A DNA stretch of 18,135 nucleotides from Candidatus Omnitrophota bacterium (GCA_023140095.1 JAGLMJ010000011.1:1-18135); one strand, 5' to 3'; positions 1 to 7,484 are shown, numbered from the stretch's first letter. Numbers and translations are program-made. Notes: generated by a model not told the origin, from the sequence alone.

Positions 1-18
1 TCCCCGCCTTCGCGGGGA
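1..18. repeat. REP-like GC hairpin at window edge
   Basis: TCCCCGC and GCGGGGA form a perfect 7-bp stem around the loop CTTC, followed by ATGACAG. Short hairpins of this form, ending in a GGGGATGAC-type flank, are common as dispersed intergenic repeats in many bacterial genomes. The element may begin left of the window. There is no T-tract on the plus side, so it is not a convincing terminator for plus-strand transcription. Only one copy is visible here, so its repeat status is inferred. Confidence 0.5.
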
Positions 19-51
19 TGACAGTATGTCGCAATAAGCTAATTTAGACAG

Positions 52-79
52 TTATGAAGTTTTACAACTCTGATAAAAT
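52..79 (+). promoter_or_regulatory. Possible extended -10 promoter of the Tat microprotein gene
   Basis: TAAAAT at 74-79 matches the -10 consensus at five of six positions and is preceded by TG one base upstream, the extended -10 arrangement. The matching -35 (TTATGA, 52-57, spacing 16) is poor. Transcription would begin near 86, leaving a very short leader that just includes the ribosome binding site AAAGGAG at 86-92. Seen by eye only. Confidence 0.3.
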
Positions 80-97
80 ATATTGAAAGGAGACCAT

Positions 98-271
98 ATG
101 AGCAAAAAAACAATGGAACGTAGGGACTTCTTAAAAAGAATGGGATGCCTTGTTCTGGGGGTCTTTTTGATGCCGCTGACACGATTCTTCCAAGAGAGAA
201 AAGCATCTCAAACTGGTTTACCGATGAGAGAAGCAAGGCATTATACATCAGGCGATAATTTAGCCGGATAA
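98..271 (+). CDS. 57-residue Tat-signal microprotein
   Basis: A small protein made almost entirely of a twin-arginine signal: residues 8-13 read RRDFLK, followed by a hydrophobic stretch at about 15-27 and then roughly 30 polar residues ending MREARHYTSGDNLAG. The start at 98 is chosen because AAAGGAG lies 5 nt upstream; an in-frame TTG at 83 would put that site inside the gene. By family knowledge RRxFLK predicts export by the Tat system, possibly with the hydrophobic segment kept as an anchor. It is convergent with the fused synthase gene and their 3' ends overlap by 31 nt. The REARHY tail loosely recalls the residues just after the Tat signal in some radical-SAM proteins of the AmmeMemoRadiSam (AmrS) type, but no cysteine cluster follows, so this is only a resemblance. 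The function is not known. It is the only plus-strand gene here. Confidence 0.7.
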   Translation: MSKKTMERRDFLKRMGCLVLGVFLMPLTRFFQERKASQTGLPMREARHYTSGDNLAG

Positions 272-2538
272 AGAAGGATCCAGACCGCGGCGTTGATCGC
301 AACACACAAAAACGCCACGGCAAAGATCCCATAAAGCGGGATCAACAACGTCCCCGTCACAAGAGCCCCAAGCGCCGCCCCGAAAACGTCCAACGCATAG
401 AGAGTGCCCGCCGCCTTTGCCGCCCCCTTCTCCTCTTTAGACCGATACGCATGAACCAAATGCGTTGCCAAGGGATATTGCAAACCTCCGATAAACCCGG
501 CGATCGCGGGAAGACTCGCGAATACAGTCGCAAAGACCCCCAAAAGCTGCGGTGTCGTTGAGACATCCCGGAAAATAATAAAAACGAACGGCAGGATAGC
601 CGGATAAAGAACGATCGCGCATTGCGCCTGCTTGTAAGCCCGCGCAACACCGGCAGGCCTATCGCGAATAATGCGCTGGGCAACCATTGTCCCGAAACAC
701 AACCCCGCCATGAACGAGGCCATGATCAGCCCTATCTTATAATACGCGTATCCGTAAAGCGTTTGAAAAGCGAGGATAACGATCAGCTGGAAAATAATTT
801 CCGAGAAACCTGTCGTTACAATCGAAAGCGTGACCGGCGCCGTCGGCGAGACCTTCCTGAAGCCCCACCCTCCTAGAAAAATAAGAACCGGCAGTAATAA
901 AAGATAATGAAACTTTAAATGCTGGACCTTGGCAACAATGTTCTTAAAAGTTGTATTAAAATGCATCGACCAAAGAACAATGTCATATAAATAAGTGATC
1001 GGGTGCGTATCTGTATTTAACGCTCCCTCTTCGCTTAAAACATCTTCAATATAGCTGATCCTATCCGGGCTTAATTTAAACGGCAGGTAGTACTCGCGAA
1101 TATGTTTTGTCTCAACCCCGCGCGCTCTTAAGCGGTCAACCAAGACCTGATGGTCATAGGTTAAAACGCCGCTCTTCACACAAGCCAGAAAAATATTTGT
1201 ATCTCCGGGGATCGATTTGACATCGGTAAAAACCTCTTTTAACGTCGTATTGATAGAACGCAAGAACGTGCGGGTCTCTTCATTGAGGTAATTTTCCGAT
1301 GAGGAAACGCTTAAGGCCAGGATCCCTTTGGACTTAAGAACCTTATGAACTTCCCTGAAGAATTCAAGGGTATAATACCGGTTGATCAAAGCCGTATACG
1401 GGTCAGATAAGTTGACAATGACCACATCGTACTTCTTTGAGGTTTGCTTGACGAGCCATCGCGCGTCCGTATGGATTATATCAACGCGCTTATCGCTTAA
1501 AGGCCGTGTATATCTCGCCGGCAAATGTTTTTTCGAGACATCGATGACCTTCGGGTCTAATTCAACATAGTCGATCTCAACGCCCGGATGCTTTAATATT
1601 TCTTGCAAACCTCCGCCCATGCCGTTGCCGATCAGAAGAACCTGCTGTGGGTCAGGATGCTCAAGCAACGGAAAATGGACGCTCTCTTCACTGGAGAGTT
1701 CATCCCGCGTAGCATAAGAAAACAGGCCGTTTTGATAAAGGCTATATTCTTCGCCGGTCCGGGTCATTGTGATATTCCCATAGATCGAATCCGTCACGGC
1801 AACCACTTCCAATCCTTCCCATTGCCGTGCGCGCGTCCACCGGTCGATCCCGTCGATCAAACCGGAAAAAAGCATAATGACCGTCACTAGAATAAGGGCC
1901 ACTTTGCTAATATAGAGAAAACTTTTTCGTTTATGGAGGACGGTCCCGACCGCCAAGTTGGCGGTGCCCATCAAAAAAGCAATATGCATTGCCGGCAAAA
2001 CATGGACCAAAAGAAAGGAGAACGCGACACCTCCGATGGCCGCGCCGGCCGACTCCCAGAAATAAACGGTTCCTATTCCGTACGTCTTCTTCTCCTCCTT
2101 TTCATCCCTGTCGAGAAAAAGACAGATCATCGCAAAGAGCCCCCCGAAAAACAAGGTTAAAGGAGCTACCACTAAAAAGGAAGAAACGCACATCGGAATG
2201 ATCCCGATGATCTCGCCGGTCTGAATATGCATGAATTGTTTTATATGGCGTGCTGCCATGACCGTAGCCGGTAGGATAAAATAAATGGCCCCCTGGAGGA
2301 TCCCGACAGCATGGGCAGGGTTCTTTATGTAAGGACTAAGAGAACTGGCCGCGTAACTTCCAATGGCAACCCAAAATAACCAGCTGGCCAAAATAACAGC
2401 ATAGGCCATTTCATTGCCGTAGAAGACCGTGATCAGTTCCCGTAGAAGGAGGACCTGACCGGTAATGGAGGTAACCCCAAGAACAAAGGCGGATACTGCG
2501 ATGCGGGTATCTCGATTCTTTTTGACTGGATCGATCAT
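241..2538 (-). CDS. Fused membrane protein / spermidine-synthase-like methyltransferase fold
   Basis: A 765-residue protein with three parts. Residues about 12-228 hold some seven hydrophobic segments. Residues about 235-520 form a spermidine-synthase-like Rossmann domain: nucleotide-binding glycine loop GNGMGGG at 304-310, the acidic VELD at 325-328, HTD at 356-358, and NLSDPYTALINRYYTLEFF around 376-394. Residues about 542-757 hold six or seven more membrane segments. This matches the family called fused MFS/spermidine synthase. True SpeE has GGGDG and a DSTDP-type loop; here the Asp of the first is Met and the second reads NLSDP, so spermidine production is doubtful and the real substrate is unknown. 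The Shine-Dalgarno is weak (AGG 3 nt before ATG). A hairpin terminator lies only 25 nt upstream. The 3' end overlaps the plus-strand Tat microprotein gene, which suggests a conserved pairing. Confidence 0.85.
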   Translation of the reverse strand: MIDPVKKNRDTRIAVSAFVLGVTSITGQVLLLRELITVFYGNEMAYAVILASWLFWVAIGSYAASSLSPYIKNPAHAVGILQGAIYFILPATVMAARHIKQFMHIQTGEIIGIIPMCVSSFLVVAPLTLFFGGLFAMICLFLDRDEKEEKKTYGIGTVYFWESAGAAIGGVAFSFLLVHVLPAMHIAFLMGTANLAVGTVLHKRKSFLYISKVALILVTVIMLFSGLIDGIDRWTRARQWEGLEVVAVTDSIYGNITMTRTGEEYSLYQNGLFSYATRDELSSEESVHFPLLEHPDPQQVLLIGNGMGGGLQEILKHPGVEIDYVELDPKVIDVSKKHLPARYTRPLSDKRVDIIHTDARWLVKQTSKKYDVVIVNLSDPYTALINRYYTLEFFREVHKVLKSKGILALSVSSSENYLNEETRTFLRSINTTLKEVFTDVKSIPGDTNIFLACVKSGVLTYDHQVLVDRLRARGVETKHIREYYLPFKLSPDRISYIEDVLSEEGALNTDTHPITYLYDIVLWSMHFNTTFKNIVAKVQHLKFHYLLLLPVLIFLGGWGFRKVSPTAPVTLSIVTTGFSEIIFQLIVILAFQTLYGYAYYKIGLIMASFMAGLCFGTMVAQRIIRDRPAGVARAYKQAQCAIVLYPAILPFVFIIFRDVSTTPQLLGVFATVFASLPAIAGFIGGLQYPLATHLVHAYRSKEEKGAAKAAGTLYALDVFGAALGALVTGTLLIPLYGIFAVAFLCVAINAAVWILLYPAKLSPDV

Positions 2539-2563
2539 TAACCTAGAAAGATTGCAAAATAAG

Positions 2564-2592
2564 AGCCCCTTGAGGGCTCAACGGGCTTTTTT
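2564..2592. terminator. Intrinsic hairpin terminator, bidirectional in form
   Basis: An 11-position stem with one C/C mismatch pairs 2564-2574 with 2577-2587 (AGCCC-C-TTGAG against CTCAA-C-GGGCT), with a very tight loop that probably opens to 4 nt. On the plus strand it is followed by six T. On the minus strand it is followed by CTTATTTT, a weaker tract. Since no plus-strand gene precedes it, the likely job is ending the minus-strand transcript of the exported Arg-rich protein gene at 2631. It sits 25 nt before the ATG of the fused synthase gene, so read-through or attenuation is possible. Confidence 0.65.
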
Positions 2593-2630
2593 GTGACTAC
2601 AATATATTTGTCCGAAACAGAATTCTATAC

Positions 2631-3080
2631 CTATCTCCGGGACAGGTCCCGGATACGTTGATTGAGGGCCCTATTCCTGGCCTTCACTGCTCGTATCTGG
2701 TCTCTTACAAGTCTTTTCTGCATTTGCTGAGCGGCCTTGTTTCTCCGGATTATATCTTTGGTATTGTCATTGGTGATCCGGTTTAATTCGACCCCACGTA
2801 TCTGGTCTGCCTGTCGGCTTTTAAGGTTCGTTAAAAGATCCCTGGTTTTACGGATAAAATCTCTAACCGCTCTCACTAGATCATTACCGCGGATGATCTC
2901 ATTCGTCTGCCTTCTCTGCAGGTCCAGGTCCCGATGGATCGTAAAACCGCTCCCTGTACGTTCAATGGTGAAATTGCAATTAATGTTGACAAGATCAGCA
3001 TCAGCGGGCAAAGGCCAGAAGCCAACGACCGCAATAATGAATAAAATACTAACTTGTGTTTTTATCATTTTCTGTTTCAT
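2631..3080 (-). CDS. Arginine-rich exported helical protein, unknown function
   Basis: 149 residues. Residues 1-28 form a Sec signal peptide (basic start, hydrophobic core about 10-22, then PLPADA|D with likely cleavage after Ala28). The mature part begins with a short segment carrying one cysteine (Cys35), then residues about 48-149 are highly charged, with many Arg and few hydrophobics spaced as in amphipathic helix or coiled coil (for example DLVRAVRDFIRKTRDLL and RLVRDQIRAVKARNRALNQRIRDL). The mature protein is strongly basic. No known domain is recognised. It could be a periplasmic nucleic-acid, polyanion or cell-wall binding protein; that is a guess from charge alone. It is flanked by a putative promoter upstream and the hairpin at 2564-2592 downstream, so it is probably a single-gene unit separate from the Mla operon 99 nt upstream. 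Confidence 0.65.
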   Translation of the reverse strand: MKQKMIKTQVSILFIIAVVGFWPLPADADLVNINCNFTIERTGSGFTIHRDLDLQRRQTNEIIRGNDLVRAVRDFIRKTRDLLTNLKSRQADQIRGVELNRITNDNTKDIIRRNKAAQQMQKRLVRDQIRAVKARNRALNQRIRDLSRR

Positions 3081-3086
3081 TGCCCT

Positions 3087-3116
3087 AGACTACACCATTG
3101 TCCATACATTCGTCAA
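3087..3116 (-). promoter_or_regulatory. Candidate promoter of the Arg-rich protein gene
   Basis: Read on the minus strand, TTGACG (3111-3116) and TAGTCT (3087-3092) are separated by 18 nt. The -35 is good and the -10 moderate. The expected start point falls at or within a base or two of the ATG at 3080, which would make the message leaderless; no useful Shine-Dalgarno precedes that ATG, which fits. Not verified. Confidence 0.3.
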
Positions 3117-3179
3117 CATAATAAATTATTCCTTCTCATTCAAGAAAATCGGGCAAAAATGCAGGTGCCCTGCCTCTAT

Positions 3180-3371
3180 TCATTCGCCAGGAGAACCCCC
3201 TTGCATCTGATTACGGTAATATTCAACACATTTTGCGCACAGGCCGTCTTTTTGTACCCAGTCAGGATGATTGGCCCGGATCTCTTCCATAATATGGCCT
3301 TCTGTATGATCGATATAAACTAAAAGGTCATCCTTAACATGCTCGCCGCAAACACTGCATTTATATTCCAT
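3180..3371 (-). CDS. Small four-cysteine zinc-ribbon-like protein
   Basis: 63 residues with two CxxC knuckles, Cys5-x2-Cys8 and Cys45-x2-Cys48, the usual layout of a zinc ribbon, plus several histidines between them (H22, H26, H35). The middle is a likely helix (EGHIMEEIRANHPDWV). No signal peptide or membrane segment, so cytoplasmic. The start has GAGGA about 9 nt upstream. It is the last gene of the receiver-Mla operon, 24 nt after the MCE gene. I recognise the general fold but no named family; it may bind zinc structurally and act as an adaptor, or be co-transcribed for another reason. Confidence 0.7.
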   Translation of the reverse strand: MEYKCSVCGEHVKDDLLVYIDHTEGHIMEEIRANHPDWVQKDGLCAKCVEYYRNQMQGGSPGE

Positions 3372-3395
3372 AATAATATTCCTCGTAAATAAGCT

Positions 3396-4124
3396 TTATT
3401 CTTCCCCTTTTCTTTCTTTTTCCTTTTTTCCGCGGTACATGATCTTCCACGGATTGATCTTCAGATCATAACTCAACTCTTCGAGATTAACGGAAAGGTC
3501 GTGCAAATTCGTGATCGTATCATCAATCTTTTTCTCATTCGTCATCAAACGCTCATTCGCGTTATGAACGATCGACGCAAGGTCCTTCATGGTTAGGTTG
3601 AGATTGGATACTGTCTCATCGAGAGCATCTTTATTCGTCTCCAGGCGTTCATCAAGATTGATCGAGATCGACTTAAGCCTTTGCGCGATCTCCTGGCCCT
3701 GTGAAAGTAAATGTTCGAAATCCGGCGGTTCCTGGCCGGCAATGACCGATCCCGGAGCGAGATAGACCCCGCCTTTATTGCCCGAAGTAAGCCCAATATA
3801 TTTTTCCCCCATAAATCCGAGATTCTTGATATACGCCTTGGCCCCTTCCCGTAATCTCGCGCGATCATTAACCCGCAGGATCACTTCCATTTTGACATCC
3901 CCGTCGTCATCCTTGATCTCGATATCGTCGACGATCCCCACTTCAAAACCATTGAACATGACCGGCGAGTTGAGATTCACTCCGTCAACGTTCGCAAACT
4001 GGGCCTTGATCATATAGTCTTTCGTCGACAAATTGAATTTCCCCGTCTTGATCGTCAAGACCGCCAGTAAAATGATCACACCCGTGACCATCAACCCGAT
4101 CCTTGTCTCATTATTCATTTTCAT
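3396..4124 (-). CDS. mlaD: MlaD-type MCE lipid-binding protein
   Basis: 242 residues. One N-terminal membrane anchor (about 8-26), an MCE domain (about 36-112, with the typical FxNVDGVNxNSPVxFNGxxVG run), then a long helical, charged region (about 134-218) and a basic tail after NPWKIMYRGK. MCE proteins of this type sit in the periplasm, anchored to the inner membrane, form hexamers and pass phospholipids to or from the MlaE/MlaF transporter. At 242 residues it is longer than E. coli MlaD (about 183), the extra length being the helical region. TAGGAG lies 7 nt before the ATG, and that TAG is the stop codon of mlaF, so translation of the two is tightly linked (9-nt gap). No MlaA, MlaB or MlaC gene is present nearby. 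Family assignment is firm; the direction of lipid flow cannot be told. Confidence 0.9.
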   Translation of the reverse strand: MKMNNETRIGLMVTGVIILLAVLTIKTGKFNLSTKDYMIKAQFANVDGVNLNSPVMFNGFEVGIVDDIEIKDDDGDVKMEVILRVNDRARLREGAKAYIKNLGFMGEKYIGLTSGNKGGVYLAPGSVIAGQEPPDFEHLLSQGQEIAQRLKSISINLDERLETNKDALDETVSNLNLTMKDLASIVHNANERLMTNEKKIDDTITNLHDLSVNLEELSYDLKINPWKIMYRGKKEKERKGEE

Positions 4125-4133
4125 AAACGGCTC

Positions 4134-4898
4134 CTAGCTTAATTGTATCGGCCCCTCTATTTCCCCTTTAATGAACTGCTGCACAATATCATTCTTTGAA
4201 TTCTTGATCTGCTGTTTCGTGCCTACCTCGAGAAGCTTCCCCTGATAGAGCATAGCCACCCGGTCGGCAATACGAAAGACACTCTCCATGTTATGCGTAA
4301 CGACAATGGAAGTCAAATTGAGTTTTCGGGTCAGGTCAAGAATGAGCCTGTCGATCACCGCGCACATAACCGGATCTAAACCGGCAGTCGGCTCGTCGTA
4401 GAAAACGATCTGCGGGTCCATGGCGATCGCCCGCGCGAGCCCCGCCCGCTTGCGCATTCCGCCTGAAAGCATGCTCGGCATATAATTCTCGAACCCCTGA
4501 AGGCCCACTAAGTTCAATTTCATTTTCGCAATGATGCTGATCACATTGGGCGTTAAGTTCGTATGCTCTTGCAGCGGCAAACTGACATTCTCTTCCACCG
4601 TTAGAGAATCCAGTAAAGCGGCAGACTGAAAACTCATCCCGAACCGGCGCTTAATGGATTCTTTCTCCTCGTCATTAAGCGTGCTGATCTCCTTGCCGTT
4701 AAAATACACTTGCCCGGCATTAGGTTTGATCCCTCCCGTCATGATCCTCAATAACGTGCTCTTTCCGCTGCCGGATCCACCCATAATAACAAATGTTTCC
4801 CCTTGATAGATATCAAGGTCAATATCCTCCAGCACTTTTAACCCTCCGAAGGATTTCTCCAGATCTTTAACTGATACAGCCACTTCGGCTTCAGGCAT
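4134..4898 (-). CDS. mlaF: MlaF-type ABC transporter ATPase
   Basis: 254 residues, a complete ABC ATPase: Walker A GGSGSGKS at 40-47, Q-loop Gln91, signature LSGGM at 144-148, Walker B ending FYDEP with Asp168-Glu169, H-loop His202. The variant LSGGMRKRAGLARA and the AGLDPV sequence after Walker B are typical of the MlaF/Ttg2A branch. It powers lipid transport through the MlaE permease at the cytoplasmic face of the inner membrane. It lies 18 nt after mlaE and 9 nt before mlaD, with AGG 7 nt before the ATG. All catalytic residues are present. Confidence 0.93.
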   Translation of the reverse strand: MPEAEVAVSVKDLEKSFGGLKVLEDIDLDIYQGETFVIMGGSGSGKSTLLRIMTGGIKPNAGQVYFNGKEISTLNDEEKESIKRRFGMSFQSAALLDSLTVEENVSLPLQEHTNLTPNVISIIAKMKLNLVGLQGFENYMPSMLSGGMRKRAGLARAIAMDPQIVFYDEPTAGLDPVMCAVIDRLILDLTRKLNLTSIVVTHNMESVFRIADRVAMLYQGKLLEVGTKQQIKNSKNDIVQQFIKGEIEGPIQLS

Positions 4899-4916
4899 AA
4901 TAAAACCTATCCGTAA

Positions 4917-5714
4917 TTAATATCCCGAGAAATAGTATATTCCTGTCATGATCGCGTCGGCGACAATGATAAGGATAAAGCTTGTGACCACACTGATCGT
5001 CGTCGCCCTGCCGACGCCGACCGCGCCGCCGCGCGTCTTGAACCCCTGATAAGCGCCGACCATGGTAATGATGATCGCAAAAATAAATGATTTTGATAAA
5101 CCCGTATAAATATCTTTGAGTGTCAGGAATTTCAGCGCCGTCTGAATATACAAGCCGGAATTAATCTTTAAATTATGCACTCCGATAATATATCCGCCCA
5201 GCAACCCGGAAGCATTTCCGATAACGGTTAAACAAGGAAGCATAATAAAAAGAGCAATGAATTTAGGAACAACCAGGTAGCGAACCGGATTGATCGCCAT
5301 CGTATCGAGGGCCTCGACTTGCTCATTGACCTTCATCGAACCGATCTCAGCGGTGATCGCCGCCCCGACCCGGCCGGCAATGACCAGCGCCGTTAAGACA
5401 GGACCTAATTCGCGGCAGATCGAAATGGTCACCAAACTGGCCACGTAAATAAGCCCACCCATTTGAAGAAGTTGAGGCGCCGATTGCATGGCCAGAACGA
5501 TCCCTGTAAAGAACATCACAAAAAAGACAATAACAACCGACTGGATCCCCATGAAGACCATTTGATCGGAGACGATCTGTACATGAAGCGGCTTTTTCTT
5601 TATGGGGCTCATAATCACCCAATAGATCGTTTGGGCAAAGAGGTGGGAAAAATCAATGAACACACGAAACCAACGCGTAACAACACTTCCTATGTGTTCA
5701 AAAAATTGCATCAT
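4917..5714 (-). CDS. mlaE: MlaE-type lipid ABC permease
   Basis: 265 residues, usual length for MlaE. Hydrophobic segments at about 48-75, 84-110, 148-175, 195-225 and 237-260. The family hallmark is seen in the middle: CRELGPVLTALVIAGRVGAAITAEIGSM followed by EQVEALDTMAINPVRYLVVPKF. It forms the inner-membrane core of the MCE lipid transporter with MlaF and MlaD, encoded directly downstream. The gene starts 19 nt after the receiver-domain gene and lacks a clear Shine-Dalgarno, which points to translational coupling or re-initiation after the receiver stop codon. Confidence 0.92.
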   Translation of the reverse strand: MMQFFEHIGSVVTRWFRVFIDFSHLFAQTIYWVIMSPIKKKPLHVQIVSDQMVFMGIQSVVIVFFVMFFTGIVLAMQSAPQLLQMGGLIYVASLVTISICRELGPVLTALVIAGRVGAAITAEIGSMKVNEQVEALDTMAINPVRYLVVPKFIALFIMLPCLTVIGNASGLLGGYIIGVHNLKINSGLYIQTALKFLTLKDIYTGLSKSFIFAIIITMVGAYQGFKTRGGAVGVGRATTISVVTSFILIIVADAIMTGIYYFSGY

Positions 5715-5733
5715 GTTTTTATAAAAGCGCGGC

Positions 5734-6123
5734 CTATTGTTCTGCGGATTCGATCACTCTGATCGTTTTGATCAGCTCTTCAATGTTAAGCGGTTTGATT
5801 AAATATGCTTCGGCGCCCATCTCAAGGCCAATCTCAATATCTTTCAATTTGTTTCTGGAAGTCAGCAATATGATCGGGATATCCTTGGAGCCTTCCTCTG
5901 CTTTTAGGAGCCGGCAGAAATTAAATCCATTGATGATCGGCATCATCACATCTAAAATGATCAAATCGGGTTTCCGGGTCATCGCAAACTCTAAGCCTTC
6001 GGATGCCTCATTTATTGCCGTGACCTCATAACCGTTCTTCTCCAGATATTTCTTAATCAGCACGGTTATGGTCCGGTCATCATCCACGACCAATATTTTC
6101 CTGATCTTGCTTTTCCTTGCCAT
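5734..6123 (-). CDS. Stand-alone CheY-like response regulator receiver, head of Mla operon
   Basis: 129 residues, a single receiver domain and no output domain. Acidic pocket Asp14-Asp15-Asp16, phospho-acceptor Asp58 in LDVMMP, Thr88 and Lys110 in LIKPL are all present, so it should be phosphorylatable. AAGGATAG gives a Shine-Dalgarno 7 nt before the ATG. It is the first gene of an operon with mlaE, mlaF, mlaD and a zinc-ribbon protein (gaps 19, 18, 9 and 24 nt). No histidine kinase is in the window, so its phosphate donor is unknown. It may act by protein contact, for example on the transporter, or may just share the promoter. Confidence 0.85.
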   Translation of the reverse strand: MARKSKIRKILVVDDDRTITVLIKKYLEKNGYEVTAINEASEGLEFAMTRKPDLIILDVMMPIINGFNFCRLLKAEEGSKDIPIILLTSRNKLKDIEIGLEMGAEAYLIKPLNIEELIKTIRVIESAEQ

Positions 6124-6150
6124 AAAACTATCCTTACTTTTTATATTTTA

Positions 6151-6178
6151 AAGACATACAACATTTCTAAGATGTCTT
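6151..6178. promoter_or_regulatory. Dyad upstream of the receiver-Mla operon
   Basis: AAGACAT (6151-6157) and ATGTCTT (6172-6178) form a perfect 7-bp dyad with 14 nt between the arms, 28 nt upstream of the receiver start codon. The position would suit an operator or a leader hairpin. No clear -35/-10 pair stands out around it, and a 7-bp dyad can arise by chance in AT-rich DNA. Confidence 0.25.
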
Positions 6179-6250
6179 AATCCTAATGAAAAACCCAGAC
6201 GAAAACAAGTAAAATATATATATTAAATATCCACTCTATCGCCCAGCCTG

Positions 6251-6697
6251 TCACAAAGATGTATCGATCCCATACTTTTTATACTCTTTCATTAGGCACC
6301 TATCCATCACGACTGTAAGGCCGGCTTCATGGGCTTTAGCGGCAGCAACATTATGGACGATCCCCTCCTGCATCCAAACGGTCTTCGCGCCGATAGCGAT
6401 CGCTGAATCCACGACCTCGCCAACATCTTCGGGCTTCCTGAAAATATTGACCACATCAATTTTCTCAGGAACTTCTTCAAGAGACGCATAAGACTTCTCG
6501 TTAAGGATCTCTTTTGCTTTTAGCCTAACGGGAATGATCCTAAAGCCATGTTCCTGAAGGTAAGAAGCCACCCGGTAACTATCCGCTTCGTGATGGCGCG
6601 ATAAGCCGACCACGGCGATCACTTTTGATGACTGAAAAATGCGTCGGATATCCTCATCAGTAGCATTATACTCCGGAACGTCATAATTTTTATCCAT
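6251..6697 (-). CDS. CoA-binding domain protein (YccU type)
   Basis: 148 residues covering one Rossmann-like CoA-binding domain: VIAVVGLSRHHEADSYRVASYL at about 26-47, then IIPVRLKAKEILNEKSYASLEEVPEKIDVVNIFRKPEDV (about 55-93) and KTVWMQEGIVHN (about 105-116), ending with the conserved MDRCLMKEY. This is the small CoA_binding_2/YccU family related to the nucleotide-binding part of succinyl-CoA synthetases; its cellular role is not established. Start is well supported: AAGGAGG 6 nt before the ATG. The gene lies 13 nt after the ABC-2 permease stop and appears to be the last gene of that operon, an unexpected partner for an exporter. No clear terminator is visible downstream (6130-6250). Confidence 0.85.
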   Translation of the reverse strand: MDKNYDVPEYNATDEDIRRIFQSSKVIAVVGLSRHHEADSYRVASYLQEHGFRIIPVRLKAKEILNEKSYASLEEVPEKIDVVNIFRKPEDVGEVVDSAIAIGAKTVWMQEGIVHNVAAAKAHEAGLTVVMDRCLMKEYKKYGIDTSL

Positions 6698-6710
6698 CGT
6701 TGGCCTCCTT

Positions 6711-7484
6711 CTATGTTTTAAGTCCCGTTCCCCGTCCCAGCAAGACTAAATTCACCGCCGTCAAGATCATCGCAAAGACGACCAGGATCATAAAGCTTAC
6801 CAACACATTTACGTCGGAAAACCCGTGAAAACCATAGCGGAATCCGTTGACCATATACAAGACAGGGTTAAGTTTAGAGAGCATCCGCCAAAAAGGCGGA
6901 AGGTTGTCAATCGAATAAAACACGCCGCCTAAATAGATCATCGGGGTCATAATAAACGTCGGGAAGATTGATATATCGTCGAACTTCTTGGCAAAAATGG
7001 CATTCAGCAATCCGCCGAGCGCAAATACGATCGCCGTTAAAAGGACAAAAGAAAAAACGATCCCCAGGTTGTGGATCTGCGGACGGGTAAAGAGGATCGA
7101 GACCAGAAAAACAAGAAAACCCACAATGATCCCGCGCACCACTCCTCCGGTAACATAGCCGGCAATGATGATCTTATTGGACGTCGATGAGACCAGCAGT
7201 TCCTCAATGCTGCGCTGGAACTTCGAACTAAAAAAGGAACTGACCACGTTCATGAAAGAATTATTGATCACCGTCATCATGACCAGCCCCGGGATAATAA
7301 AGGACATGTAGCTGATCCCGTGAATATCCCTTATCTGCGAGCCGATAAACTTTCCAAAGATCAGAAAATATAAGGTCTGTGTGATAACCGGCGGGAAAAG
7401 GGTCTGCGGCCATATTCTTAAAACCCGCGTTACTTCTTTACGCACGATCGTCATATAGGCAATATATTGGGCATGTTCGATCAT
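6711..7484 (-). CDS. ABC-2 type transporter permease
   Basis: 257 residues with six predicted membrane segments (about 26-46, 58-80, 105-130, 138-165, 170-192 and 228-250). The N-terminal half (KEVTRVLRIWPQTLFPPVITQTLYFLIFG) and the GGVFYSIDNLPPFWRMLSKLNPVLYMVNGFRYG segment before the last helix are typical of the YadH/NodJ branch of ABC-2 permeases. Members export polysaccharides, lipids or drugs; the substrate here cannot be read from the sequence. The ATG overlaps the stop codon of the ATPase gene by 4 nt (ATGA), so the pair is translationally coupled. Confidence 0.9.
   Translation of the reverse strand: MIEHAQYIAYMTIVRKEVTRVLRIWPQTLFPPVITQTLYFLIFGKFIGSQIRDIHGISYMSFIIPGLVMMTVINNSFMNVVSSFFSSKFQRSIEELLVSSTSNKIIIAGYVTGGVVRGIIVGFLVFLVSILFTRPQIHNLGIVFSFVLLTAIVFALGGLLNAIFAKKFDDISIFPTFIMTPMIYLGGVFYSIDNLPPFWRMLSKLNPVLYMVNGFRYGFHGFSDVNVLVSFMILVVFAMILTAVNLVLLGRGTGLKT

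Noticed and set aside
3151..3170. GGGCA/TGCCC hairpin after the zinc-ribbon gene as an operon terminator
   Set aside because: Only 5 bp with a 10-nt loop and a broken T-run; too weak to call, although some terminator is expected here.
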